Of a stretch of 56,011 nucleotides of DNA, positions 1 to 8,313 are shown piece after piece. Location: the NCBI GenBank assembly GCA_964550565.1, contig CAZKAI010000010.1, positions 1-56,011 of the forward strand, written 5' to 3'. How positions within the stretch are numbered: the first letter of the stretch is position 1; every line of letters starts with the position of its first letter. The DNA is from Anaeroglomus sp964550565. GTDB taxonomy: Bacteria > Planctomycetota > Phycisphaerae > Sedimentisphaerales > Anaerohalosphaeraceae. Made by a program: the position numbers and the translations under genes. The notes beneath the pieces were generated by a model. That model ran no database searches. It was not told where the DNA came from and saw only the letters and a list, made by a program, of their open reading frames with translations.

Positions 1-42
1 CCGTATGATACGACTATATATCCGGCGACAGGAGTATGATGG

Positions 43-603
43 TTGAGGCTGAATAAACAACTAATCCAGGATGAACTGCTGATTGTGCGGTGTCAGCAGG
101 GTGACAGGCAGGCCCTCGAGGACCTGGTCCGGCTCTATGAAAAACGGCTGCTGTATTACATTCGCAGGCTGGTCGGCAACGAACAGGATGCATGGAACAT
201 CCTGCAGGACACCTGGCTGAAGGTGCTGCGATCCATCGACCGGCTTAGAGACCCGCGACTGCTGACCGTATGGCTGTACCACATCGCCCGGAACACCATC
301 ATGGATTACCGTCGCGGCAAATATGCCGACATCCTGCGGTTTCAGCAGGATGACCTTATGCCGGATATCCCCGACGATGCAGAATCAATTCTGCTTGAAA
401 ACGTACAGCTTGTTCATTATGCCCTCGGGCAATTATCGCCGCCGCATCGTGAAGTGCTGACGCTACATTTTCTGGAAGAGCTGCCGCTGGAAGCTATTGC
501 GGCGATTACTAACACCTCCGTCGGTACGGTCAAATCCAGATTGTTTTACGCCAAACAAAACCTGAAAATACAGATTGAAAAAGAGATGCATAATGAAAAA
601 TGA
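43..603 (+). CDS. ECF-type RNA polymerase sigma factor
   Basis: An extracytoplasmic-function sigma factor of 186 residues. It would direct RNA polymerase to a small stress or envelope regulon. The N-terminal half has region 2 (ARG-like helix start, then 'LQDTWLKVLRSIDRLRD' and 'WLYHIARNTIMDYRR' at about residues 54-91). The C-terminal half has region 4 ('LSPPHREVLTLHFLEEL' then the helix-turn-helix 'IAAITNTSVGTVKSRL', about residues 130-166). I take the TTG at 43 because GGAG lies 8 nt upstream, whereas the nearby ATGs at 36 and 39 are in another frame and stop at once. Its 3' end overlaps the next gene, so the two are probably co-translated. The family is certain; the subgroup and target promoters are not visible. 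Confidence 0.93.
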   Translation: MRLNKQLIQDELLIVRCQQGDRQALEDLVRLYEKRLLYYIRRLVGNEQDAWNILQDTWLKVLRSIDRLRDPRLLTVWLYHIARNTIMDYRRGKYADILRFQQDDLMPDIPDDAESILLENVQLVHYALGQLSPPHREVLTLHFLEELPLEAIAAITNTSVGTVKSRLFYAKQNLKIQIEKEMHNEK

Positions 604-1249
604 AAAACACACATTACGAAATCACCTGCTGGCACAGGACGACATCGATAATCAGGCACACAATCAGTATGAAAGGAGCCTTCGCAGGATGATTCACAGA
701 AAAATGCACTGGATATGGCGGCTGCTCTGCGGTCTGGCAGCGCTGGGCGGAATCGCATTCGCGATTTCCCTGATTCACGAATTATGCGAGCCAATGCATC
801 ACGATGTGGAAGTCTTCATCAAAGTCGGCATGGGCAGCCTGCTGCTGTGCGTTGTCTTTTATACTATCCTGATTGGGGTTTCCGCCATCCGCGGCACCGT
901 TCGATTCGGCAGCGTCATGCCGGTCGTGCTGGGGGGCGTGATTCTATCGGGCTTTTTTATCTGCCTGTGGACCTTTTTGATTTTTGTCCTTCCCAAATTA
1001 TATGAGCTGTCCCAAAGTCAAATCAATGCTTCCATGGGGCCGGACTTCTGGATTATCGGGATGGTCTGTATATTTCTCTTTATCGGATTTTTCGGGGTGT
1101 TGACGGCCGGTATGACTTTTATAATCCATCTTCTGTACAAGCATTACTGCCACATTCAGCGGAAGCTGCTGGAAATCGAATTAGCCATTGCGGACATATC
1201 CGAAAAACTGCCGCCAGACAACGATGAATCCGCCGGAGTCCCCCGCTGA
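593..1249 (+). CDS. Small four-helix membrane protein, putative anti-sigma partner
   Basis: About 218 residues starting at the ATG at 593, which lies inside the sigma-factor stop region (11-nt overlap) with a purine-rich AAAAAGAG just upstream. A TTG at 575 would extend it by six residues. A charged N-terminal stretch of about 40 residues is followed by four hydrophobic segments ('LLCGLAALGGIAFAISL', 'LLLCVVFYTILIGVSAI', 'VVLGGVILSGFFICLWTFLIF', 'IIGMVCIFLFIGFFGVLTA') and a charged C-terminal tail. It has no HxxxCxxC zinc finger, so it is not a classic ZAS anti-sigma factor. The coupled position suggests that it binds or regulates the sigma factor at the membrane; this is inference from context only. 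No signal peptide is seen. Confidence 0.75.
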   Translation: MKNEKHTLRNHLLAQDDIDNQAHNQYERSLRRMIHRKMHWIWRLLCGLAALGGIAFAISLIHELCEPMHHDVEVFIKVGMGSLLLCVVFYTILIGVSAIRGTVRFGSVMPVVLGGVILSGFFICLWTFLIFVLPKLYELSQSQINASMGPDFWIIGMVCIFLFIGFFGVLTAGMTFIIHLLYKHYCHIQRKLLEIELAIADISEKLPPDNDESAGVPR

Positions 1250-1322
1250 TAAATGGATTTTACAATCTGGGTATATCCCTCTATTCCATTACTGCCGCAC
1301 GGGATTTCCACATATTCAACCG

Positions 1323-3256
1323 TCATTCTTGTGATGAAATCATGCTTGTTTTTGAATAGAAAGGGGAATAATCAACCTCCTGCAGGAATACAGAATCTTT
1401 CTTATCGCCAATAAATACAATCAGATAGAGCTTATCATCCGCATAAATCAAGTGGAAATCATGCAGAAATCCTGCTTTTTTTAAGGCTGGTATTTTGATC
1501 TTGCCCAGCATTCCCAGATGTCTGTTCAAAAATGTAACACATTGGTCCTTGGTATCTTCTTGCCATGTCACTACTGCCCACGCATCAAGGTTTTCCACAT
1601 AAGCGAGACCATTATAAAATTTGCCATCTTTGGTAAGCTGGCGGTAATTGACAGTGCTTCCTGATAAAGCAAATAATTCCTCGTTCTTTTCACTTATGAC
1701 ATCTTTTCCTTCCGAAAGTCTCACAGCAGAAGCACATGAGGGATTCACATATAATGAACTCAGATGTCCCCCATGATATGTATATTTCCACTCCAATAAT
1801 CCATTTAATGACACCATTGCCAAACGGAGCTGGTTATTTGACCTTTCATCGGTAATATCCGGAGAGGAAGACAACCGCGGGGCATTTATAATCCATAGAT
1901 AAAAACTGTCTTTGTCCATTCCGAAAGCATATTCCCTGCCAATATAATGTTCATCATCAAGCTGAAACTCCTGGATATAATTAAGCGCATTCCCATCATA
2001 TTCATAATATTGAAGTTGATGGAGGGAGGAGCTGTAATCACAAGTTATCGTAAACAGCAGCTTTCTGCCTTCTTTTTCGAAATACCACCAATTATCAATT
2101 TTTCTTTTCTGTCCTTTGGTCGATAATAAAAGTGTACTGTTAAAGCCGGATTGAGTTACAGTGCCGATATACAGGCGATCATCAATCCATGAACCTGTTT
2201 TATCAAACANNNNNNNNNNNNNNNNNNNNNNNNNNNNNNNNNNNNNNNNNNNNNNNNNNNNNNNNNNNNNNNNNNNNNNNNNNNNNNNNNNNNNNNNNNN
2301 NNNNNNNNNGTTACAGTGCCGATATACAGGCGATCATCAATCCATGAACCTGTTTTATCAAACATATTGAAGACATGCGGTTCTCGAGTACTCATCCATA
2401 TCCAGGTCTGTGGAAAAGCCAAATCCCGGCTGATTACCCTGCCATACTGCTGCGGAAGAAAAGGAAGCTGTATTGGATTGAGTTCGCTTACTCGGAGTAT
2501 TTTGCCGGTCTCATCACATAATACACTGCGATACAGCCATGAACTCCCGCCCGGCCGAGGGTAATCCTTTTCAGGAATCACAAGAAGATATTTTCCATTG
2601 CCACAATACGTGATATCACTGATTACTCGTGATGATTGAGGCGGCAATATTGTATTGGTCACATTATCGATGGGGAGAATCGGGGCTCCACCTTTTCGAT
2701 AAAGATAAATAAGCTCTTGATCGCCCAAATAACTGCTTCCTGACAGCACTTCAATCTGTTCCAACAACAGCCTTTGATCTCTTGTTAAATAACCTGTATT
2801 TGCTTTTACTTTAACCGGTTCATTGCCATATTTCAGACGAACAGCATTAAGAAAATGTCTTTCCTCCTCAGAGAGATTGTCTGCGTCGACGTGTGAATAC
2901 ATGATCCATTTATCAACCATTTCTGACACATTTTTCAAATACAATCTTTCTTCATATGAAAAGTTTGAATTTCCAGGAAGCCCCCATCGACCAGACTGCT
3001 TATTCATCATATCCAAGGAAGATTCCATTAATATTTTTTTGGCATTGGGTTCCGGGCAAGAGAGCAGATTTCGCATGACATAACTGTGATATCTTTTAGC
3101 AAAGGCTTTTTCGGCGGGAGACAATTGTGCGTTCTGATCAATTTGGCGAAAAAGAGTGCGGCGGTCGGAATTAAGATGAACTGTATGGCAACCCATCTGA
3201 ATCAATACTATCAGCATTAAAATCAGTTCTGCCAAAATCCGCAACAAAAACCGCAT
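1323..3256 (-). CDS. Hypothetical lipoprotein-like protein, split by an assembly gap
   Basis: I read positions 3256-1323 as one gene. The right contig encodes the N-terminal part ending '...SWIDDRLYIGTV'. After removing the 100 N and one of the two identical 55-bp copies (155 bases in all), the frame runs on without a stop through 2154-1920 into the part ending at 1323. The repaired length is 592 residues. The N-terminus has a hydrophobic segment ending in '...LIQMGC', an imperfect lipobox, so it is probably exported and possibly lipid-anchored. The start is supported by GGAGGT just upstream. The C-terminal half contains short beta-like repeats ('DRLYIGT', 'FYLWIINAPRL', 'KLYLIVFIG'), suggestive of a propeller. 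I do not recognise a family. Confidence 0.7.
2155..2364. other. Scaffold gap with duplicated contig ends
   Basis: A run of exactly 100 N (2210-2309) is bordered by the same 55 bases on each side: 2155-2209 and 2310-2364 both begin GTTACAGTGCCGATA and end TTTTATCAAACA. The length matches a de Bruijn k-mer overlap that was scaffolded instead of merged. Collapsing one copy plus the N run restores a single open reading frame, so the gap is almost certainly artificial and no sequence is missing. Confidence 0.93.
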
Positions 3257-3340
3257 AGTACCTCCAATTCAAACAAGTCAAGATTGCTCTTTCCCTTTAT
3301 ACACCAGAGAGAAGTTTTATTTATCTGGCTGCCTTCTGAT

Positions 3341-3859
3341 TCAGGTTTTCTTTTTCAGTTCGTCCAATATTCTGCCGACGACCTGCTCGTGCGTCAGGCC
3401 TTCGGTGTAGATGGTGATATCGGCATACTGTTCATAGAGCTGCCAGCGTTTGATGAACAGGCTTTCCAGCGTCTCGCCCGGCTCGATAACCACACCCCGG
3501 CCAACGACATCGGTCAGCCGTTTTTTCAGCCCTTCCAGCGGCAGCTCCAGATAGACCGCAATGCCGTTTTCCTTCAGATGCCGCATGGCCGACTCGTAAT
3601 AGACTACACTGCCGCCAGTCGCAATAACAGCATTCCGGACATCAACACCCTCGGCATAACGACGTTCGATATCGCAAAAACCAGCCAGCCCATGCCGACC
3701 GATCAAGTCTGACAAAGTCGCCTTCTCGCCGGACTGAATCAGTAAATCCGTATCGACAAACTCCCGCCCCATCGCCTTGGCCAGCAGCACCCCTACCGTG
3801 CTTTTACCCGCACCGGGCATTCCGATTAAAACGATATTTTTCACAAGCTCTTTTTCCAC
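3341..3859 (-). CDS. Shikimate kinase-like P-loop kinase with altered substrate motifs
   Basis: A 172-residue P-loop kinase of shikimate kinase size and fold. The Walker A is GMPGAGKS at residues 13-20, and the acidic DTD follows at 36-38. In true AroK/AroL enzymes a 'GFR..E' motif supplies the arginine that grips shikimate and a 'TGGG' motif lines the pocket. Here the equivalents read 'GFCDIE' (Cys62 in place of Arg) and 'TGGS' (81-84), and the lid 'RPLL' is replaced by 'RGVV'. A C-terminal 'KRWQLYEQYADITI' does resemble the AroK end. It is therefore a kinase of this family but perhaps not for shikimate. It overlaps the PHP gene upstream by 19 nt and is the last gene of a three-gene operon. 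Confidence 0.8.
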   Translation of the reverse strand: MEKELVKNIVLIGMPGAGKSTVGVLLAKAMGREFVDTDLLIQSGEKATLSDLIGRHGLAGFCDIERRYAEGVDVRNAVIATGGSVVYYESAMRHLKENGIAVYLELPLEGLKKRLTDVVGRGVVIEPGETLESLFIKRWQLYEQYADITIYTEGLTHEQVVGRILDELKKKT

Positions 3860-4608
3860 TCCAGAATCTCCTGCGGGGTTGACAAGCTCCCGGCCGGAAG
3901 GCGAGACAGAAGCTGTTCCGAAAACGGGGCCTGTGCAATTAACTGCGGCTCATGCGAATCGGAACCGAAAATCAGCTTGACCCCGGCATCAAGAGCAATC
4001 TCATAAATCTCATGCCATCGGGCTTTAAACTCCGCCGATAGCCGCTGGCCGGTCAATTCGTTGATTTCCCACGCGACGCGAGTCCTGGCCGATTGCCGGG
4101 CCGCCTTCTTAAACACCTCCATCGCCGCGGTCCAGTTGACCTTGGGCCCCATTGCAGCGGCCAGCAGACGCCCCGGATGAGCCAGCGTATGAACCTGCCG
4201 ATTGGACACCACGCCCAGCAGCGTTGTCTCCCAGACCCGCATGAAGGTCGCCGCATCAAGACTGCAATGTTCCGGCTTCCACGGATAATTGCCCACCGTC
4301 GGCACATAATGAAAGCCTGCGATGATATAATCGATACCGTCAATCAGCTCCGACGCCAGCCGCCCATCGGTGAAATCGGAATCCACATCGACTTCGGCCC
4401 CAATCGTCACCGGCACCGAGCAGGACACCTTAGAAAAATCATCCCGGATTTTATCGATATGGCCCGCCGACTCATCATGATAAATATGGTCGGTGATGGC
4501 AATGCAGTCCAGCTGCAATTCATCCGCCCGGCGGCAGATCGCCTCCACCGTCATCCCCGGCGCGTGGCCGCAATATTCGGTATGAATATGAAAATCATAT
4601 CGCATCAT
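3841..4608 (-). CDS. PHP-domain metal-dependent phosphoesterase (histidinol-phosphatase-like)
   Basis: A 255-residue protein with the complete set of PHP metal-binding motifs: 'HIHTEYCGH' near the N-terminus (His7, His9, His15), 'ITDH' at about residue 40, 'LAHPGRL' in the middle and 'GSDSHEP' near the C-terminus. The family hydrolyses phosphate esters such as histidinol phosphate, or acts on nucleic acids, using two or three metal ions. The size fits stand-alone histidinol-phosphatase-like proteins, but nothing nearby belongs to histidine synthesis. It overlaps the MFS gene by 14 nt and the kinase-like gene by 19 nt, so the three are translated as a unit. Substrate unknown. Confidence 0.85.
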   Translation of the reverse strand: MMRYDFHIHTEYCGHAPGMTVEAICRRADELQLDCIAITDHIYHDESAGHIDKIRDDFSKVSCSVPVTIGAEVDVDSDFTDGRLASELIDGIDYIIAGFHYVPTVGNYPWKPEHCSLDAATFMRVWETTLLGVVSNRQVHTLAHPGRLLAAAMGPKVNWTAAMEVFKKAARQSARTRVAWEINELTGQRLSAEFKARWHEIYEIALDAGVKLIFGSDSHEPQLIAQAPFSEQLLSRLPAGSLSTPQEILEWKKSL

Positions 4609-5785
4609 GCTGTTTCTTCCGTTTTATCTGAATCCACAAATACCCCGCCAGAGTCGCCGCCGCCAGATATCCAAGCGGCGCCGCCAGCAGAATCATTTTC
4701 AATCCAAATCGTTCAGCCACCGGTGCCAGCAGCCGCGGTACAAAGCTGGTAATCAGCCACGTCCCGCCGATAATAAATCCCATTCGCTGGCCAAGGTTTG
4801 CCCCGCCAGCCTGACGGGCCATGCTGACCATCAGCGGATACGCACCATAACACAACAGGCCCAGCAAGGCAATCAGCCACGAGGCCCAGCGATGTGTCAC
4901 CGCCTCGGCATATAAAAAGCCAAACGGAATGCCGGCCAGCAGCATCCACAGACACGTAACCAGTTCACCTTTGCGAGCGGCCAGCCGCGAGACGACAATC
5001 CCGCCGATACCCCCGGCCAGGCTGAACAGCATCACCGAATAGCCGCCGAAGTTTAACTCAAATCCGAATTTCGCCAGCGCCTGCGGCACAGCCCAGACCA
5101 CCACCGACGATGAGCTCCCCCCCAGCACTGCCATCACAAAAACCGGCCAGAACGACACCTGCGGAGCCGGGGCATCTTTTCGTGCGGCATGATCCCCTTC
5201 GCAGGCCAGACGGACCCGCAAAGACCACAGAATGACCATGGTCAGGATCGACATGATGCAAAACAGCCACAGCATCTCAAAACCCCACCGCTGGACCATC
5301 GCCGTAGCCGCCCAGCCGCCAAAGGCAAAGCCCGCTACCCCGCCGGCCATAAAAATCGACGTGCTGACCGCCGGCGAAATCCCATCCAGCGTATGCACCG
5401 CCCGCATAAATTCCGGGTGGCTCATCCCGACACCCGCCCCGCAGACAAACAGAATCGCCACCGCCGACCAGAACGACGACGCCTCCCGAGGCAGCACGAT
5501 AAACGCCCCCAGACATAGCGAGCAAGCCAATCCAATATAGAGGAATAGCGGGCGGGTCTTTTCGGGGCGTAAATGACCGATAACCACCTGAATTCCGTTG
5601 GCCGCCAGCAGAAAATACATCAGCAGCGACGCCCCGGCGGATAGATTAAACGCGAAGTCGTTCTGCACCTTGGGCAGGATGGTATGCATCGTGCCGGGAA
5701 AGCAGTCCACGACAAAATGCCCTGCCGTTAATGCCGCTAACAAGGTCCATTGTCTCGATTTTATACCGCTTGTTTCAATGCTCAT
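4595..5785 (-). CDS. MFS transporter (Fsr-like)
   Basis: A 396-residue integral membrane protein with about 12 hydrophobic segments and a Major Facilitator layout. The N-terminus ('GHFVVDCFPGTMHTILPKV') resembles the fosmidomycin-resistance (Fsr) branch, which places a His-x-x-x-Asp in helix 1. The cytoplasmic loop after helix 6 is charged. First gene of the operon with the PHP and kinase-like genes, with a good promoter upstream and GAAAGA before the ATG. It is probably an exporter or small-molecule transporter; the substrate cannot be told from sequence, though linkage to two small-molecule phosphate enzymes hints at a sugar or phosphorylated metabolite (inference). Confidence 0.88.
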   Translation of the reverse strand: MSIETSGIKSRQWTLLAALTAGHFVVDCFPGTMHTILPKVQNDFAFNLSAGASLLMYFLLAANGIQVVIGHLRPEKTRPLFLYIGLACSLCLGAFIVLPREASSFWSAVAILFVCGAGVGMSHPEFMRAVHTLDGISPAVSTSIFMAGGVAGFAFGGWAATAMVQRWGFEMLWLFCIMSILTMVILWSLRVRLACEGDHAARKDAPAPQVSFWPVFVMAVLGGSSSSVVVWAVPQALAKFGFELNFGGYSVMLFSLAGGIGGIVVSRLAARKGELVTCLWMLLAGIPFGFLYAEAVTHRWASWLIALLGLLCYGAYPLMVSMARQAGGANLGQRMGFIIGGTWLITSFVPRLLAPVAERFGLKMILLAAPLGYLAAATLAGYLWIQIKRKKQHDAI

Positions 5786-5812
5786 ATCATCTTTCTTCGT
5801 CTAAAAGAGAGC

Positions 5813-5841
5813 ATTTTAATCCATAACTCTACATTACGCAA
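5813..5841 (-). promoter_or_regulatory. Promoter of the MFS-PHP-kinase operon
   Basis: Read on the minus strand: -35 TTGCGT (5836-5841), a 17-bp spacer, and -10 TAAAAT (5813-5818), about 28 nt before the ATG of the MFS gene. A match to the housekeeping consensus, found by eye. Confidence 0.6.
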
Positions 5842-5880
5842 CAGCATTCATCCGGCCCAGCTCCCGGCGGCAGGCGCATA

Positions 5881-5914
5881 AAAAAAGCGGCCCCTTTATA
5901 TCGAGACCGCCTTA
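5881..5914 (-). terminator. Rho-independent terminator of the arabinan operon
   Basis: On the minus strand the stem AAGGCGGTC pairs with GGCCGCTTT around a 12-nt loop and runs into TTTTTT. It lies just after the GH127 stop and ends the GH51-GH51-GH127 transcript. Confidence 0.8.
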
Positions 5915-5935
5915 AAATCCGCGCCATTCTATGCA

Positions 5936-8281
5936 CTATTTCTTCAGAATACGGCAGTCAAAAATGCCGCCGGCAAAATTGCCGGGGTGGGCTGCAAATT
6001 TAATCCGGATTTTCTCCTTGCCTTTGACCATCTCGGCCGGGATGTCGTATTGAACATCCATAAACTGACCGGGCTTGTTGTTATTCAGTTTCTGAGTGGT
6101 CAGCTTGACATCATCGATCAGAATATCAAATGTCCTGTTGTTGTCGCCGCCCCAGTAAGTGACACTGAGCACCAACGGTGTATCCGGCATGACCTTCATA
6201 TCAAACGCAAACCATCCGCCGTCTGTAGCATGACGCCATTTGCGGCCAAGATGTTCGCCGATACCGGTCTTGTCGCCTTCGAGATTATGGTCACGTTCCG
6301 GCTGCATCTGACCAATCAACAGCACATCCACGGTGCGGGCTTCCAGTTCTTTCTGAAGTCGCAGTTGTTCCTGATACTCTTTCTGCTTGGCTTCCCACTG
6401 CTGTGGCGTGAAGATATCCATATAGACGGTATAAAGCTGGTCGGCCACTTCAAAATGCGGAACCAGTCGAATATCGGCCGCATTCCATCCATCGGCACCC
6501 AGAACGCGAGCAATCCCTTTGGCCTCAAATTCCATCTTCCTGCCGGCCACAGGCTTGCAGGCTTTCAGCAGATCTTCATACGTACCCAGCAGGGCCGGAG
6601 TGGGCTGATTGCCGTCCAAATCCGCACACAACAGAGTCGGTCCGTACAGAAATGCGATGCGATTGGGATTATCCGGCATGCTCTGAATATGCAGCTTCAT
6701 CGGCAGCCGCAGTTCGATGACATCGCCGTCGGCATAGTCCCGCTCAACAGCGACGAATCCCGCCGCGTTGACTTGCGCATCGACAGCCTTGCCGTTGACC
6801 GTTACAGTCATCCCTTCGGTCCAATAAGGCTTGCGAATCAGCACGGCGGCTTTGGCCGCCTTGTCGCCGCTGAAGGTCAGCTTGACCATATCACTGTACG
6901 GAAAGCTGGTTTCCTGTTTGATCTTCAGGCCTTTATCCCGCCAGTTCAACTCAGAGGCGATAAACAGATTGACATACAGCGTATCGCCCTTGTGATAATA
7001 AATGCTTTCGCCGTACTTGACGTGGTTTTCCATCCCCGTCCCGACACAGCACCAGAACGAATTAAAGGGATCACTGAAATTCTTGCGGGCGGGCATATCC
7101 AGAAAACCCTTATACTTGAACATCCCGGTCGCGGGGTGCTGGTGTGCCAGAATATGATTATAGAGCGCCCGCTCATAATAATCGCCCAGCGCTGCCGTCG
7201 GCTGCCAACTGAACAGATGCATCGTCAACTTGAGCATATTATACGTGTTGCAGGTCTCGGTGGTGTCGTGCATCCGGTCATTGAGTTTGCCGGGCTGGCC
7301 GAAATGTTCGTCGGCGCTGTTGCCGCCGTTGACATAGCTGTGATAATGCACCACGCGATCCCAGAAATACTCGGCAATCGTTTTATAATAGTCGCTGCCG
7401 GTCAGCTCATACTGCCTGGCGGCGCCGATCACTTTGGGCACCTGGGTATTGGCGTGAATCCCGGCCATGCGGTCTTCCTTGCGGCTCAGCGGGTCCATGA
7501 TGAATTTATGCGTAAACCGCTCGGCCAGCGTCAGGTATTTTTCATCGCCGGTGATGGAATACAAATCTGCACAGGTTTCCTTCATCCCGCCCTGTTCGCA
7601 GGCCAGCATGGTCTGCCACTGGGCCTCGGTCAGTTTGTCGGTAACCGCGTAAGCCCAGTCCGTGAATTTTATCCAGACATCCAACGCCTTTGCATTGTCA
7701 CACAGCAGGTACACATCGCGCAGCCCCGCCATTTCCTTATGAATGGTGTACCACGGCACCCACAGACCATTCAGGTCAAAGCCCTGGGAACGGACATCGC
7801 CGCGGGCAATTTCCTCAAAGCATTTCTTGCCGCCGGGAATCGCCGCCACGTAGCCGTTGCCGTTTTTATCCTGACACAGGGCCATCTCATCGACGATATA
7901 GGCGGCGCGTTCCTTAAAACGCTCATCATTGCTGGATGCATACATCAGGGCACAGGCCGACAGGTAGTGACCCAGGCAATGACCCGCCACGCCCTGAGCT
8001 TCCCATCCGCCATAGACTTCGCCTTTGGGTTCCAGTCCGGCCTCTTTGCGAAACCACGCCAGCAGACGATCCGGCTCCAGCGTCAGCAGATAGATCGCAT
8101 CACGCTCCATGGCCGCCCTGAAGGGGCCGTCCAGCAGACGAACATCATGTAAATTAAATGCATACGCCTCAATCGGCGTCTTGGGAGCTATTTTCATTTT
8201 CGGCTGAGTGCTTTCAGCAACCACCGCCCAGCTCTCAGCCAGCAGCACCATCAGCAAACAAATCAATATGCTCTTTTTCAT
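5936..8281 (-). CDS. GH127 beta-L-arabinofuranosidase, secreted
   Basis: About 781 residues from the ATG at 8281, which has AAAGGA 8 nt upstream and is followed by a signal peptide (MKKSILICLLMVLLAES). A longer in-frame start at 8353 would lie inside the upstream gene and lacks a signal. The catalytic (alpha/alpha)6 domain carries the GH127 cysteine/zinc site: 'TETC' (Glu342, Cys344) and 'WCCVGTGMENH' (Cys411, Cys412). One of these cysteines is the nucleophile in the characterised enzyme HypBA1, whose zinc is held by the others. Beta-sandwich domains follow, then a C-terminal galactose-binding-like domain after about residue 640. The enzyme releases beta-L-arabinose from glycans. It follows two GH51 genes on the same strand, 32 nt after the second. 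Confidence 0.93.
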   Translation of the reverse strand: MKKSILICLLMVLLAESWAVVAESTQPKMKIAPKTPIEAYAFNLHDVRLLDGPFRAAMERDAIYLLTLEPDRLLAWFRKEAGLEPKGEVYGGWEAQGVAGHCLGHYLSACALMYASSNDERFKERAAYIVDEMALCQDKNGNGYVAAIPGGKKCFEEIARGDVRSQGFDLNGLWVPWYTIHKEMAGLRDVYLLCDNAKALDVWIKFTDWAYAVTDKLTEAQWQTMLACEQGGMKETCADLYSITGDEKYLTLAERFTHKFIMDPLSRKEDRMAGIHANTQVPKVIGAARQYELTGSDYYKTIAEYFWDRVVHYHSYVNGGNSADEHFGQPGKLNDRMHDTTETCNTYNMLKLTMHLFSWQPTAALGDYYERALYNHILAHQHPATGMFKYKGFLDMPARKNFSDPFNSFWCCVGTGMENHVKYGESIYYHKGDTLYVNLFIASELNWRDKGLKIKQETSFPYSDMVKLTFSGDKAAKAAVLIRKPYWTEGMTVTVNGKAVDAQVNAAGFVAVERDYADGDVIELRLPMKLHIQSMPDNPNRIAFLYGPTLLCADLDGNQPTPALLGTYEDLLKACKPVAGRKMEFEAKGIARVLGADGWNAADIRLVPHFEVADQLYTVYMDIFTPQQWEAKQKEYQEQLRLQKELEARTVDVLLIGQMQPERDHNLEGDKTGIGEHLGRKWRHATDGGWFAFDMKVMPDTPLVLSVTYWGGDNNRTFDILIDDVKLTTQKLNNNKPGQFMDVQYDIPAEMVKGKEKIRIKFAAHPGNFAGGIFDCRILKK

Positions 8282-8313
8282 AATCGCATCCTTTTCCTGA
8301 TACGTTCGACAGT

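Noticed and set aside
5987..8152. Very long plus-strand frame (721 codons) opposite the GH127 gene
   Set aside because: It is the antisense of a clear GH127 coding region with catalytic motifs, has no ribosome site and no known domain. Long antisense frames arise from codon bias.
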